This document shows, piece by piece, positions 8,657-17,252 of a stretch of 17,316 bases of DNA. Position numbers and translations under genes: made by a program. Origin of the DNA: Pseudomonadota bacterium (lineage in GTDB: Bacteria; Pseudomonadota; Gammaproteobacteria; Steroidobacterales; Steroidobacteraceae); the NCBI GenBank assembly GCA_021817875.1, contig JAKAFQ010000022.1:1-17316 (forward strand). The letters are read 5' to 3'. How positions within the stretch are numbered: position 1 is the first letter of the stretch; each line of letters starts with the position of its first letter. Under the pieces are notes generated by a model. The model made no database searches and was not told where the DNA came from. It worked only from the letters and a program-made list of their open reading frames with translations.

Positions 8657-9793
8657 ATGTCGACGACGTTGACGTTCTATCCAGTCGGGAATGGCGATTC
8701 GAGCCTGATCAAGCTTCAGAACGGACGCTGGATCCTGATGGACTACCGGCATCAGATCCAGGGGGAGGATGCCACGACCCCCATCATCGATTTGAGCAAA
8801 CGACTGCGCGAGGAGCTCGATGAGGCGCAGCGGAACGACTTTGACGTGGTCGCCTTCACCCATGGGGATGAGGATCACGTGGGCGGCAGCACCGACTTCT
8901 TCTACTTCGAGCATTCCGCCAAGCATCAGGGCCGGCACCGAGCCAAGATCAAGACACTCTGGGTGCCGGCCGCAATGATCTTGGACAAGGGAGCCGACGC
9001 AACCGAATGCGATGAGTGCGAGCTCTGGCGGAAGGAAGCCCGCTACCGGCTGAAGAACAATGCCGGCGTGCGGGTATTTTCCCGTCCTCGCGAACTGGAA
9101 GCTTGGCTGAAGAGCGCCGGCGGGACGCTGGAGGCGCGGCAGCACCTCATCACGGATGCCGGTCAGTGCGCGCCGGACTTCGCGCTCTCTGCCGACGGCG
9201 TGGAGTTCTTCTGCCATTCCCCCTTCGTCAAGCATTGCGACGGCGGTGATCAGCTGCGCAACGAGTCGGGGCTGGTCTTCAATGTCCGTTTTGAAGTCTC
9301 TGGCCGGCGCATTCAGTATTTTGCGATCGGGGATGCCGACTACACCGTCCTCGAGGATATCGTGGCGATCAGCGAGGCTCACGGGAACGAGGATCGCCTG
9401 AACTGGCACCTGTACAAGGCACCGCATCACTGCAGCTATAAGGCGCTCTCGAGCGAGAAGGGAACTCGGGAGACCACTCCGACGGAGGGTGTCGCCAAGC
9501 TCCTGAAGAGGGGACAAACCGGCTGCTACGTCGTTGCCTCATGTAACCCGCTTGATGAGGGGAAGGTGGCCGAGGAGCAGGCCTTGCCGCCGCACATTCA
9601 GGCGAAGCGCTGCTACAGCAGCTATCTGGGGATTAACCGAGGGCGGCGCGTCATGGTCACCCTGGAGGAGCCGAATCGTGCGACCCCCGAGCCGATCATC
9701 TTCGAGATCACGGCGCTGGGCTTGCAGCCCCTCGGCAATCCACGCTCGGGGGCGGCCACTCTGGTGACAACGATCCCGCCGCGCGCCGGCTGA
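8657..9793 (+). CDS. Metallo-beta-lactamase-fold hydrolase, ComEC-like type
   Basis: A 378-residue soluble protein with the MBL fold. Motif II is THGDEDHVGG (His69, Asp71, Asp73, His74), the HxDxDH form seen in ComEC/Rec2-type hydrolases rather than HxHxDH. FAIGDAD (Asp226) and KAPHHCS (His257/His258) give the later metal ligands. The substrate is unknown; ComEC relatives are suspected nucleases. The start at 8657 is preferred over an in-frame ATG at 8603 because GGGAGGG at 8646-8652 fits it and the MBL fold begins at MSTTLTFYPVGNGDSS. The last residues, PPRAG, follow a Pro/Gly-rich stretch and end in Gly. The stop overlaps the next start (TGATG), so it is translationally coupled to the E2-E1-JAB gene. 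MBL-fold genes have been noted next to prokaryotic E1/E2/JAB genes before. Confidence 0.88.
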   Translation: MSTTLTFYPVGNGDSSLIKLQNGRWILMDYRHQIQGEDATTPIIDLSKRLREELDEAQRNDFDVVAFTHGDEDHVGGSTDFFYFEHSAKHQGRHRAKIKTLWVPAAMILDKGADATECDECELWRKEARYRLKNNAGVRVFSRPRELEAWLKSAGGTLEARQHLITDAGQCAPDFALSADGVEFFCHSPFVKHCDGGDQLRNESGLVFNVRFEVSGRRIQYFAIGDADYTVLEDIVAISEAHGNEDRLNWHLYKAPHHCSYKALSSEKGTRETTPTEGVAKLLKRGQTGCYVVASCNPLDEGKVAEEQALPPHIQAKRCYSSYLGINRGRRVMVTLEEPNRATPEPIIFEITALGLQPLGNPRSGAATLVTTIPPRAG

Positions 9794-12054
9794 TGGACGA
9801 AGCAGCAGAAGAGTACTTCGGGCTCCCTGGCACGCCGGTACTCGAGGCCGATCTCAAGCTGCCAGCCGCGCGCGGCACCGTACTCGCCTGCGCCGCTCAT
9901 CCTCGCTTTCGGGTATTGGAGCTACGGGTCCGCATGGGTCCGTACGCCGAGGGCGTGGTGGTCGAATGTGAAAACGACGGCATCCCCACCTATCCGCCCG
10001 TGGATATTCGATACCGGGAGCGCCTCGGTCTGTGGTTCATTGAGGGTGCCGCTCCAGCGGTGCTGGCGCTTCGCCGATCCTTTCCCCGTGTGCCGCACCT
10101 CAATCAAACGCCCGAGGGGCTGCCGCGGGCCCTGTGCTTGTATTTCGAGCCCTGGGAGGCAGCGCGCATCACTTGGACACCCCGACGGTTCCTGGATCGG
10201 GTCCTCTGGTGGTTGTCGCAGACGGCGATCGGCGAGCTCCACCGCGGAGACCAGCCGGTCGAACGATTGTATTTCCCATTCCAGCACCAGTTATTTCTGG
10301 ATTCGCAGTTCGCCGCCCTCCAGGAGCGGGAAGGCAAGCGGATCGACATCGTCGCACTGACGGGCCCCGAGGTGACCCGTCAGCGCTTCCTAGGCCATTT
10401 CGTGGACGCGGGCGGCCCGCCCGCAGGCACACCGATGAGCTATCTCGTCGTCGAACTCGAGAATCTGCTCCATGGCGTGAACGAGCGTCATCCTCTGACC
10501 CTCGGCGAGCTCGCTGATCAGCTCGGCAGCCGCGGGGGTACGTTCCTGGACGCGCTCGAGGCAGCCCTGCGCGGGAAAACCAACGGCCGTCCCGTCCCAT
10601 TGAAGACAGAAAACGAACTGGGCCTGCTGCTCGTCGGAATTTCGATGAAACGGGACCTCGAAGCTCCAGCGGAGCGCCGGGACTACCAGGCTTTTGTGTT
10701 TGAGGGTGGCATTGGGAAATTGGGCGAGGCGTTGGGTTGGCTGACGCGCGATCCGCACCGCGGCTACCTGTACACGCCGACGCTCCTCTCGCCCGGGCCG
10801 CAATCGAACCTTTGGCGCTCGATACCTATCGACCCGGTCGAGGTGGTGGAACCACCTTTCGTGGATCGGATCCGCGCCATCGCAGGCACCCGTGATACGA
10901 ACGGGGACTTTGCTGGCGTGCTCGCTGGCGTAGGCGCACTGGGGAGCGCGCTCCTAAACAGCTGGGCACGAGAAGCGTGGGGACGCTGGACGCTCTTTGA
11001 TGCGGACTACGTTCGCCCCCATAACCCGATACGCCATGAAGCCCGCAGCGATGCGATCGGCTATGAGAAGGTGAGCGTATTGGAGCATCAGGCAAATCTC
11101 GTCCATGCGGGACGGAAGGCTGTCCTTCGGTCGATACCACGCGCGCTGACTGAACTCTCCGACCCTGAGACCCAACAACACTTGGGTGCTGCGACTCTCG
11201 TGGTTGATGCCACCACAACACTCGACCTGCCTCGGGACCTCTCGCGGCACGAAGGTGCCCCGCGAAGCGTCTCCGTTTTTGTGACGCCGAGCGCGAGCGC
11301 ATCTGTGCTCATGCTGGAAGATGCGCAACGCAAGCTGCGCCTGGACCAAATCGAAGCGCAGTATTACCGTGCCGTGCTTCGGGAGAGTTGGGGCAAGGAT
11401 CACCTCAGAGATCACCTGGGCGAGTACTGGGTAGGCGGTAGCTGTCGAGACGTGAGCTTCGTGATGTCATCGGAAACGATCCAGCTACACGCGGCCCTTT
11501 TATCCCGATCTCTGCGCAAGGCATTACAGGATCCGGAGTCACGCCTACGTATCTGGAAGTCAGATCCGGACATGCTCTCGATCGAGCGGCACGAGGTGCC
11601 CCTGTCTCCCTCTACGCGTATTCAGCGCGGTGATTGGACGGTCCTTCTGGACGAGGGACTTCTGGACGTCGCGCGAGCGATTCGCAAGCGGCACTTGCCC
11701 GAGGAGACGGGCGGCATAATTTTGGGGGCGGTCGATCAATATCGCCGGACGATCGCTCTCGTCGATGCACTGCCAGCACCCAATGGCAGCGTTGGGACGC
11801 CCCTGTCATTCACGCGCGGTACACAGGGTTTGGCCGAAGCGGTCGAGGAAGCTGGTCGTCGCACAGCTGGTATCGTCGGCTACGTCGGCGAATGGCATTC
11901 TCACCCTCCCCGTGTATCGACGGACATGAGTACGGACGACGTGAGTCAGCTCCTACACCTCACTATGCATCTGGGCAGTGACGGGGATCCGGCCGTGATG
12001 CTGATCGTGGGCGATACGGAGTGGTCCGCCATGGTGGGAGAGGTGAAGCACTGA
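9793..12054 (+). CDS. E2-E1-JAB triple-domain ubiquitin-like conjugation protein
   Basis: A 753-residue fusion carrying a whole conjugation and deconjugation cycle. The E2-like domain (about 20-150) has PHLN (His102, Asn104) and Cys115 in PRALCLYF, the expected thioester cysteine. Residues about 150-355 form a linker or adapter region I cannot assign. The E1/ThiF domain (about 360-580) has the nucleotide loop GVGALG (379-384), the strand LFDADYVRPHNPIR (Asp403, Asp405, Asn411, Arg414), Asp472 in VVDAT, and Cys551 in GGSCRDVS as the probable catalytic cysteine. The JAB/JAMM domain (about 610-753) has Glu638 and HSHP...S..D (His702, His704, Ser713, Asp716), an intact zinc peptidase signature. 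It combines what type II CBASS splits into Cap2 (E2-E1) and Cap3 (JAB). No ubiquitin-like gene is next to it. It is coupled to the MBL gene and followed by the patatin gene after 37 bp. Confidence 0.9.
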   Translation: MDEAAEEYFGLPGTPVLEADLKLPAARGTVLACAAHPRFRVLELRVRMGPYAEGVVVECENDGIPTYPPVDIRYRERLGLWFIEGAAPAVLALRRSFPRVPHLNQTPEGLPRALCLYFEPWEAARITWTPRRFLDRVLWWLSQTAIGELHRGDQPVERLYFPFQHQLFLDSQFAALQEREGKRIDIVALTGPEVTRQRFLGHFVDAGGPPAGTPMSYLVVELENLLHGVNERHPLTLGELADQLGSRGGTFLDALEAALRGKTNGRPVPLKTENELGLLLVGISMKRDLEAPAERRDYQAFVFEGGIGKLGEALGWLTRDPHRGYLYTPTLLSPGPQSNLWRSIPIDPVEVVEPPFVDRIRAIAGTRDTNGDFAGVLAGVGALGSALLNSWAREAWGRWTLFDADYVRPHNPIRHEARSDAIGYEKVSVLEHQANLVHAGRKAVLRSIPRALTELSDPETQQHLGAATLVVDATTTLDLPRDLSRHEGAPRSVSVFVTPSASASVLMLEDAQRKLRLDQIEAQYYRAVLRESWGKDHLRDHLGEYWVGGSCRDVSFVMSSETIQLHAALLSRSLRKALQDPESRLRIWKSDPDMLSIERHEVPLSPSTRIQRGDWTVLLDEGLLDVARAIRKRHLPEETGGIILGAVDQYRRTIALVDALPAPNGSVGTPLSFTRGTQGLAEAVEEAGRRTAGIVGYVGEWHSHPPRVSTDMSTDDVSQLLHLTMHLGSDGDPAVMLIVGDTEWSAMVGEVKH

Positions 12055-12091
12055 ACTCGAGGCCTGATCTGCCGGGCAACGTGAAATCCCC

Positions 12092-13285
12092 ATGAACGAA
12101 TTCTTAGGACCGTCCTCGGCCGACCTATCGGCCGTGATGCCGACGGGCGGGCCCCGGAGCGAATGGCGTGGGCCACGCAGCGGCACTGGTCTCGCCCTCT
12201 CGGGCGGCGGCTTTCGCGCAGCGCTGTTTGGACTCGGAAGCCTGTGGCGCTTGAATGAACTCGGCTGGCTGCAATCGCTGCGTCGAATCACCAGTGTCTC
12301 CGGCGGCTCCCTTACGGCAGGTGTTCTGGCGGCGCGCTGGAATGAGCTCGCCTTCGATAGCACAGGGCGCGCCACCAATTTCGAAGAAATGGTCTCCGTG
12401 CGGCTTCGGCAATTCTGCTCGAGAACTTTGGATAGGAAGGCAATTCTCAGCGGGCTGATCCCATTTGTTTCAGCAGCCGGAACGGCTCGTCGCGCGTACG
12501 AGCGCGATCTAGTGCGGCTTGCCGATGGGCACATCGCAAGGCTTTCTGATCTTCCGGCCGCGGGGACGGGCCCGGATTTCGTCTTCTTTGCAACCTGCTT
12601 TCAGACCGGTTCAAGCTTCCGATTCAGCCGGGAAGGTCTTTACGATTGGAAGCTCGGCCGTTGTCCTGATGTCAGCAGCACACTCGGCACCGCGCTCGCG
12701 GCATCCGCTGCGTTCCCCCCGTTCCTTTCCCCACTGCTACTGAGCACCGACCCCGCTCGTTGGGTGGATGGACCGCACGTCAAGGGATTTACCAACGCAG
12801 CTCGGATCTGTGCGCAACTGCGCCTCGGGGACGGCGGAATCTACGACAACATGGGAACCGAGGGGCTCTGGAAGAGCATGGAACGAGTACTCATTAGCGA
12901 TGCTGGTGCTCCGTTTGCTTTCATTCCGCGGCCTTGGATGGATTGGCCGAGTCAACTGGGTCGAACCCGGGATATTCTAATCGATCAAACGCGCGCACTC
13001 CGCAAGCGCATGCTGGTGAGGGAGTTGGAGTCAGGGCGGTATTCCGGAGCTTACTGGGGGATTCACACGAGCATTGGCGACTACACTGCATCTCCACTTT
13101 TGTGCAAAGACTCCGATACGACCCAAGGGCTCGCCCGGATCGGCACGCGATTGCGGGCGCTCGATGCCTCTGTTCAGGAGCAGCTTATTAACTGGGGTTA
13201 CGCGCTGGCGGACGCGGCGATACGCTCGTACGTAGATCCGTCCATTCCACTGGGGCGCTTCCCATATCCAAAACACGCGATTTGA
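12092..13285 (+). CDS. Patatin-like phospholipase, probable effector
   Basis: A 397-residue patatin-fold lipid hydrolase. The oxyanion loop is SGGGFRA (Gly38-40, Arg42). The nucleophile is Ser70 in TSVSGGSLTAG, a variant of GxSxG in which the first Gly is Ser. The second catalytic residue is Asp247 in LGDGGIYDN, so the Ser/Asp dyad appears intact. No signal peptide or membrane segment is visible, which suits an intracellular enzyme acting on the inner membrane. Patatins serve as the membrane-destroying effector CapV in some CBASS systems. Position as third gene of the operon suggests the same role here, but nothing in the sequence shows how it is switched on. The ribosome site at the ATG is weak. 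It converges with jetD, 13 bp away. Confidence 0.88.
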   Translation: MNEFLGPSSADLSAVMPTGGPRSEWRGPRSGTGLALSGGGFRAALFGLGSLWRLNELGWLQSLRRITSVSGGSLTAGVLAARWNELAFDSTGRATNFEEMVSVRLRQFCSRTLDRKAILSGLIPFVSAAGTARRAYERDLVRLADGHIARLSDLPAAGTGPDFVFFATCFQTGSSFRFSREGLYDWKLGRCPDVSSTLGTALAASAAFPPFLSPLLLSTDPARWVDGPHVKGFTNAARICAQLRLGDGGIYDNMGTEGLWKSMERVLISDAGAPFAFIPRPWMDWPSQLGRTRDILIDQTRALRKRMLVRELESGRYSGAYWGIHTSIGDYTASPLLCKDSDTTQGLARIGTRLRALDASVQEQLINWGYALADAAIRSYVDPSIPLGRFPYPKHAI

Positions 13286-13298
13286 CGCCCGGCCTACA

Positions 13299-14453
13299 TC
13301 AAAGACGCAAGGCTTCTTGGTCGACGAAGGCTCGATGCGCCCGTAGCGCAGGCAGCAACACCTCGTCCGCATAGGTACATCCTGTGATTCCAGGGTCCTT
13401 CTGCTCCGCCTTGTCGGCCGATTCCGGCGGGTGGCCTCGGCCTGTCGTGAGCAGCGATAGCAGTTCTGCGTACCCGGCTTTCCACGCCGTGAGGTGTGGC
13501 CAACTCTGGCGCAGGCTCTTCAGGATAACCATTCCCGAATAGTCTAGGTCGCCGAAGAACGCGAGCGCGGACCGCTCGGCGCAGCTCTCGAACAGAGCCG
13601 CTTTCAGAGCGGAAACGGTGTCATCGTGAGTGGGATGCTCAAAGTACCATGACACCTTTCCGGCGGCGATGCGCGCCGCTGATGCCTTGAATCCGGCACT
13701 GTAGATGAGTGCGGTACCTCCCGGAGCTTGTTGACGCAAGCGCTCGAAGGTGGTCACGTTCTCTACAAAAAGAACGAGTTCAAGCGATCCAATTCCGGCC
13801 GCCACCTGAAGTTGAATAGGCTTCTCTTGCCAGGGACACGCGACACCCAATACGGAGGCGATCCAATCCTCTCGGCCATCAAGGATCTTGGATCGGGACT
13901 CGAAGAGACGCGCCGAGGCCTCGCGTAGGTAAAGGCTGGGGGCCTCCCGTGCCAGCGTGCGAAGCGCCTCGATGCGAGGAACGACGTCATGGGGCGGCAG
14001 CGCGAGCAGTGCGGCCGGTGCGCGGATTGCGATCAGATTCGCCAACTGCTCAGGCACACCCGAGGCTTGGAGGGCACACGCTAAGTGCAGCGCGGCAGGA
14101 TCTTTCAACGCCACGCCGCCGATTTCCGCCAACGCTTCGTAGCTGCCGGCTTGTGCCTCGACTGTCGGATCGCGGTGCCAAGCCTCAGCAGCCGCCTTGG
14201 CCGCCCGGCTCGCGCCATACTGAATGCGCACTAGCCCCGCATCTACCAGCGCTTGCACTCCTGGCCAGGCTTCCTGGGAGAGTTGACTGCCCCCTTCGTA
14301 GAGCTCCTCGGCACAGTACCTGGATAGTTTTATGCGCACTGGGCGCGTGCGTTCCTCCTCCGGCATCGCCTTAAGGCGCGTGGCGAGGAGGCGTGCCAGC
14401 CGCTCCCGTAAGCGCAGGGCAGGCGGCGACAGGTACCGCGCTGGTGCGCTCAT
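13299..14453 (-). CDS. jetD: Wadjet nuclease subunit JetD (TOPRIM)
   Basis: A 384-residue protein of the DUF2220/JetD type, the topoisomerase-VI-like endonuclease that cuts small circular DNA caught by the JetABC SMC-like complex. The C-terminal TOPRIM-like domain shows VLFVENVTTFERL (Glu231) and AFFGDLDYSGMVILKSLR (Asp302, Asp304), the acidic metal-binding residues, in the order expected for JetD. The N-terminal half (about 1-215) is helical and lacks a recognisable motif, as in other family members. The start codon overlaps the stop of jetC in an ATGA, the usual jetC-jetD order. The frame and catalytic residues look intact, but its partner jetC is broken, so it is unlikely to act in Wadjet here. 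A related DUF2399-type TOPRIM is the main alternative. Confidence 0.82.
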   Translation of the reverse strand: MSAPARYLSPPALRLRERLARLLATRLKAMPEEERTRPVRIKLSRYCAEELYEGGSQLSQEAWPGVQALVDAGLVRIQYGASRAAKAAAEAWHRDPTVEAQAGSYEALAEIGGVALKDPAALHLACALQASGVPEQLANLIAIRAPAALLALPPHDVVPRIEALRTLAREAPSLYLREASARLFESRSKILDGREDWIASVLGVACPWQEKPIQLQVAAGIGSLELVLFVENVTTFERLRQQAPGGTALIYSAGFKASAARIAAGKVSWYFEHPTHDDTVSALKAALFESCAERSALAFFGDLDYSGMVILKSLRQSWPHLTAWKAGYAELLSLLTTGRGHPPESADKAEQKDPGITGCTYADEVLLPALRAHRAFVDQEALRL

Positions 14454-17194
14454 CGGCCAGCTGCCGCCTGGGACTCGCGCAGCGTGCGATCCATCGATTC
14501 GCGCTCCTGGCGCTCGATGCGCTCGCGTGTGAGCTCCCGGGTTCGCGCGATCTGCTCCTTTTTGAGTTCTACCTGCGCAACGAGATGCGTGATGCGCGTA
14601 CCCGAGCCTTTTGGCAAACCATCAATCATGGCAAACTGCAGCTCGCGATCGAAGAGTTCGCGCACCTTGCCCGCATCTATCGTGGGCAATGCCACGAGAA
14701 CCTGAAAACCGAGCTGCTTGTGCTGCAGATCAAGCGTCTGCCGGCTACGTTCGGTATCCATCGCGTGGAAGGCTTCATCCAGGAACAGCATGTAAAGATG
14801 CGTCTTGGAGCTATTGGTGTGCCTCAGGGCGGTTGCTAGTGCCGCGGCGCGCACCACATAGATCGGCGTTTTGTTCTCTCCGCCCGAAAACATGCCGTGC
14901 CGCGAGTAGGAGACCTCCGAGTCCGGCAGCGTGGTGTTTGTCACCATAATGTCGTAAGTGCGATAGCTGCGCCAATCCGTTAGGCGTTCGAGCTCCTGTT
15001 CAGCGGCCACGAGGTCCTGCCCGAGAAGAAGGTCTTTCAGCCGGTCGCGGATACGGGCGAGGTGACTATCCATGGATAGATCGAAGAGCGTCTTGCCCGA
15101 AGCCGTGTCGATCTCGTGCGACCGGCGCGTCAGCTCCTGGAAGAAATCCGCGTAGTCCTTGAACTCCGGTACCCAGTCGTAGCTCACGCGGTAGGTGTCG
15201 TGCCCGAACACGCGCGTGCGCAACGAGACATTCAGATCGCGTAGCGGCCGCACCCCATCCTCGATGGCGTTGTGTAGCGACATCGCGAAGTTCGTAGTAA
15301 ACGTGGAATTGAAGCTCGCCAGGTTCTCCTCAAGACTTTCAGTCATCTTGGCCATCGCGTTGTCTTCGAGGTCGCGTAGGAGCTCCCGCACCCGTGAGAC
15401 CGCGCCCTGCACCTGCCTGGACAGCTGCATCAGTTCATCGACGCTGTGGCTATGCACCCCGAGCTCCGCCTGGATGCGGTACGTGCCCAAACAGTGCTCG
15501 TTGTAATCAGAGATTTTGTGGCGGATGTCCGGCCACTCATTGTCAATGACCTGTCGCAACTGACCTTCCGCCCCGGAAATCTTCTGCAGGTCGCCCCCGA
15601 GCTCCTCCGTGTAATGCTCAGCCTGCTCGCGCAAGGATTCCACGGTGATGGTCTCATCCATGCAGACGAGGGCAAGAGCGCGGTCCAGGGCCTGTCTGTG
15701 AGAGGTGCGCGAGCGTTCGAGGTCATGCTGAGCCTCGACCTGATCGTTACGCGTGCGCCGCTCGGCTTCCTCGGCCACGCCCTGGTCCTTCTGCGCCTTT
15801 TGCAGGGCGGCCTCTGAGGTCGCGATATCCGAGAGGACGCCCGTCCTCTTCTCTTCGAGCGCCTGGTTCGAAGAGCGGTCGATCGCATCGTATTCGGCCT
15901 GCTGCGCGACCTGCTGCTTTTGCAGATCGGCGATGGCCATGACCGGTTCGAGCAAAGCGATGCGTTCAGCCGGCCATAGGCGCAGGAGCTTGTGGAACGA
16001 TTCCGCGCGCTGGCGGATCTGGTATTCCTCTTCCTGGGCCTTGACGAGGTTCGCCTCAGTCTGCTTGAGGTTTCGCTCGCGAGCCGCGCGACCGAAAATG
16101 CACTCGCCTTCCTCGAACATGCGGTAGCGGCTGACGCCATATCCGCTGACTAGGCGCCCATCGAGCGTGATGCCCCGCCGGGTCTGCTTAATCACATCCT
16201 CGATGGTGGCATCGCCGGTCGCCTCGATTTTCACGGCGTTGCCATAGTTGGCCATCACGAAGAGTAGCGCCACCGGATGCTGGATATCGAGCTCCTCGAT
16301 GAGCGATCCAGTGGGGGCATGGTGGTTGCCCTTGTCCGCCCGTAACCGGGACACCTGGATCACCTTAGCCCCGCCCCGATCCGGACCTTGCAGCTGCAGC
16401 AAGAGGCGATAGGTGCGGGCCTCGAACTCGGGCTTCACGATCACTGCGTAGCGATCACGACCCATGTAGCCCTCGATCGCGCCCTGCCAGAGAGTGTTCG
16501 CCTTTGGCTGGATGTGATCGGCGAGCATTGTGGGCTCGGCGCCAGGCAGTTCGCGACGGATAGCCTTGACCAAGTCGCGTACCGCATCGGGCAGCGGGAT
16601 CTCACCGCTGTTGAGCGAGGCGATGCGGTGGATCAGAGCCTTGGTCTCTTCCTCCAGCACCTTGGCGCGGGCCTGGTCGGTGTGTAAGGTGCTCGACACC
16701 CGCTCGAGCAGCCCTTCCGGGTCACTCGCCAGGGTGTGTGCCTCATCGAGCCGGGACTGGATGCGCTCGATGGCCTCGCGGTTCAATCCCATGTTCTGGT
16801 TCGACTGCAGGGCCGTTCTCACGTACGCGGCGACAGAGTCAAACTGCTCCACGAAGGGGTGGCGCAGCAGCTGGTCCATGTGCTCGACGATCGGACCGAG
16901 CTCGGTGTCCTCAAAGAGCACGCCGACATGGGAGAGGTACACCTCACGCCATTTCTTCACAGCTGCGAGACCTTCGAGCAGCTCCCTCCCTTCTCGGTCA
17001 AGTGCCTCGCGTGTATGCCTCAGCTTCTCCGCCAGAAGTTTCTCCTGGCTACCAGCCGCTGTGCTGAGGAGGGTCGCTTCGATACGCACCTGTTCCTCAC
17101 GAAGTTCGTTGAGGAGCTTCTTCTCCTGGTCGATCTGCTTTGTCAGATGCTGCGCGAGCGCGATCTGCTCACTAAGGGTTTCGGCGTTCTGAAG
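14450..17194 (-). pseudogene. jetC: jetC, SMC-like Wadjet ATPase, 5' part cut off by IS insertion
   Basis: The C-terminal 914 residues of an SMC/MukB-like ATPase. The frame is open from the IS junction at 17194 to the stop. The 35 residues upstream of the GTG at 17087-17089 are coiled-coil-like and in frame, so that GTG is not a natural start. Long coiled coils fill most of the visible protein. The ABC signature FSGGE is at 14876-14890, and Walker B with D-loop, LYMLFLDEAFHAMD, at 14756-14797, followed by QVLVALPT. No Walker A is present, because the N-terminal head half lies on the lost side. Intact JetC is about 1,100 residues, so perhaps 150-200 are missing. jetD follows with an ATGA overlap. 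jetA and jetB would be expected beyond the IS. The fragment should not bind ATP. Confidence 0.82.
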
Positions 17195-17212
17195 TGGTCC
17201 CCCGTTGACGGA

Positions 17213-17247
17213 CCTCCAATGGATGGATTAAACCAACCACTTGGAGG
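17213..17247 (+). promoter_or_regulatory. IS-end hairpin covering the transposase ribosome site
   Basis: CCTCCAA (17213-17219) pairs with TTGGAGG (17241-17247). Further pairing inside (TGGATGG with CCAACCA, one mismatch) makes about 13 base pairs. The 3' arm contains GGAGG, the ribosome site of the transposase ATG at 17253. Transcripts entering from outside the IS would fold this way and hide the site, a known way for insertion sequences to avoid being switched on by host promoters. Confidence 0.6.
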
Positions 17248-17252
17248 TCAAT

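Noticed and set aside
8657..13285. Ordinary type II CBASS operon
   Set aside because: Cap2-, Cap3- and patatin-like parts are present, but no CD-NTase: the first gene has MBL metal motifs and no nucleotidyltransferase GS...DxD signature.
17087..17089. GTG as the true start of a shorter SMC-like gene
   Set aside because: The frame stays open with coiled-coil-like sequence for 35 more codons up to the IS junction, and the Walker A head half would be missing, so this is a truncated gene rather than a short intact one.
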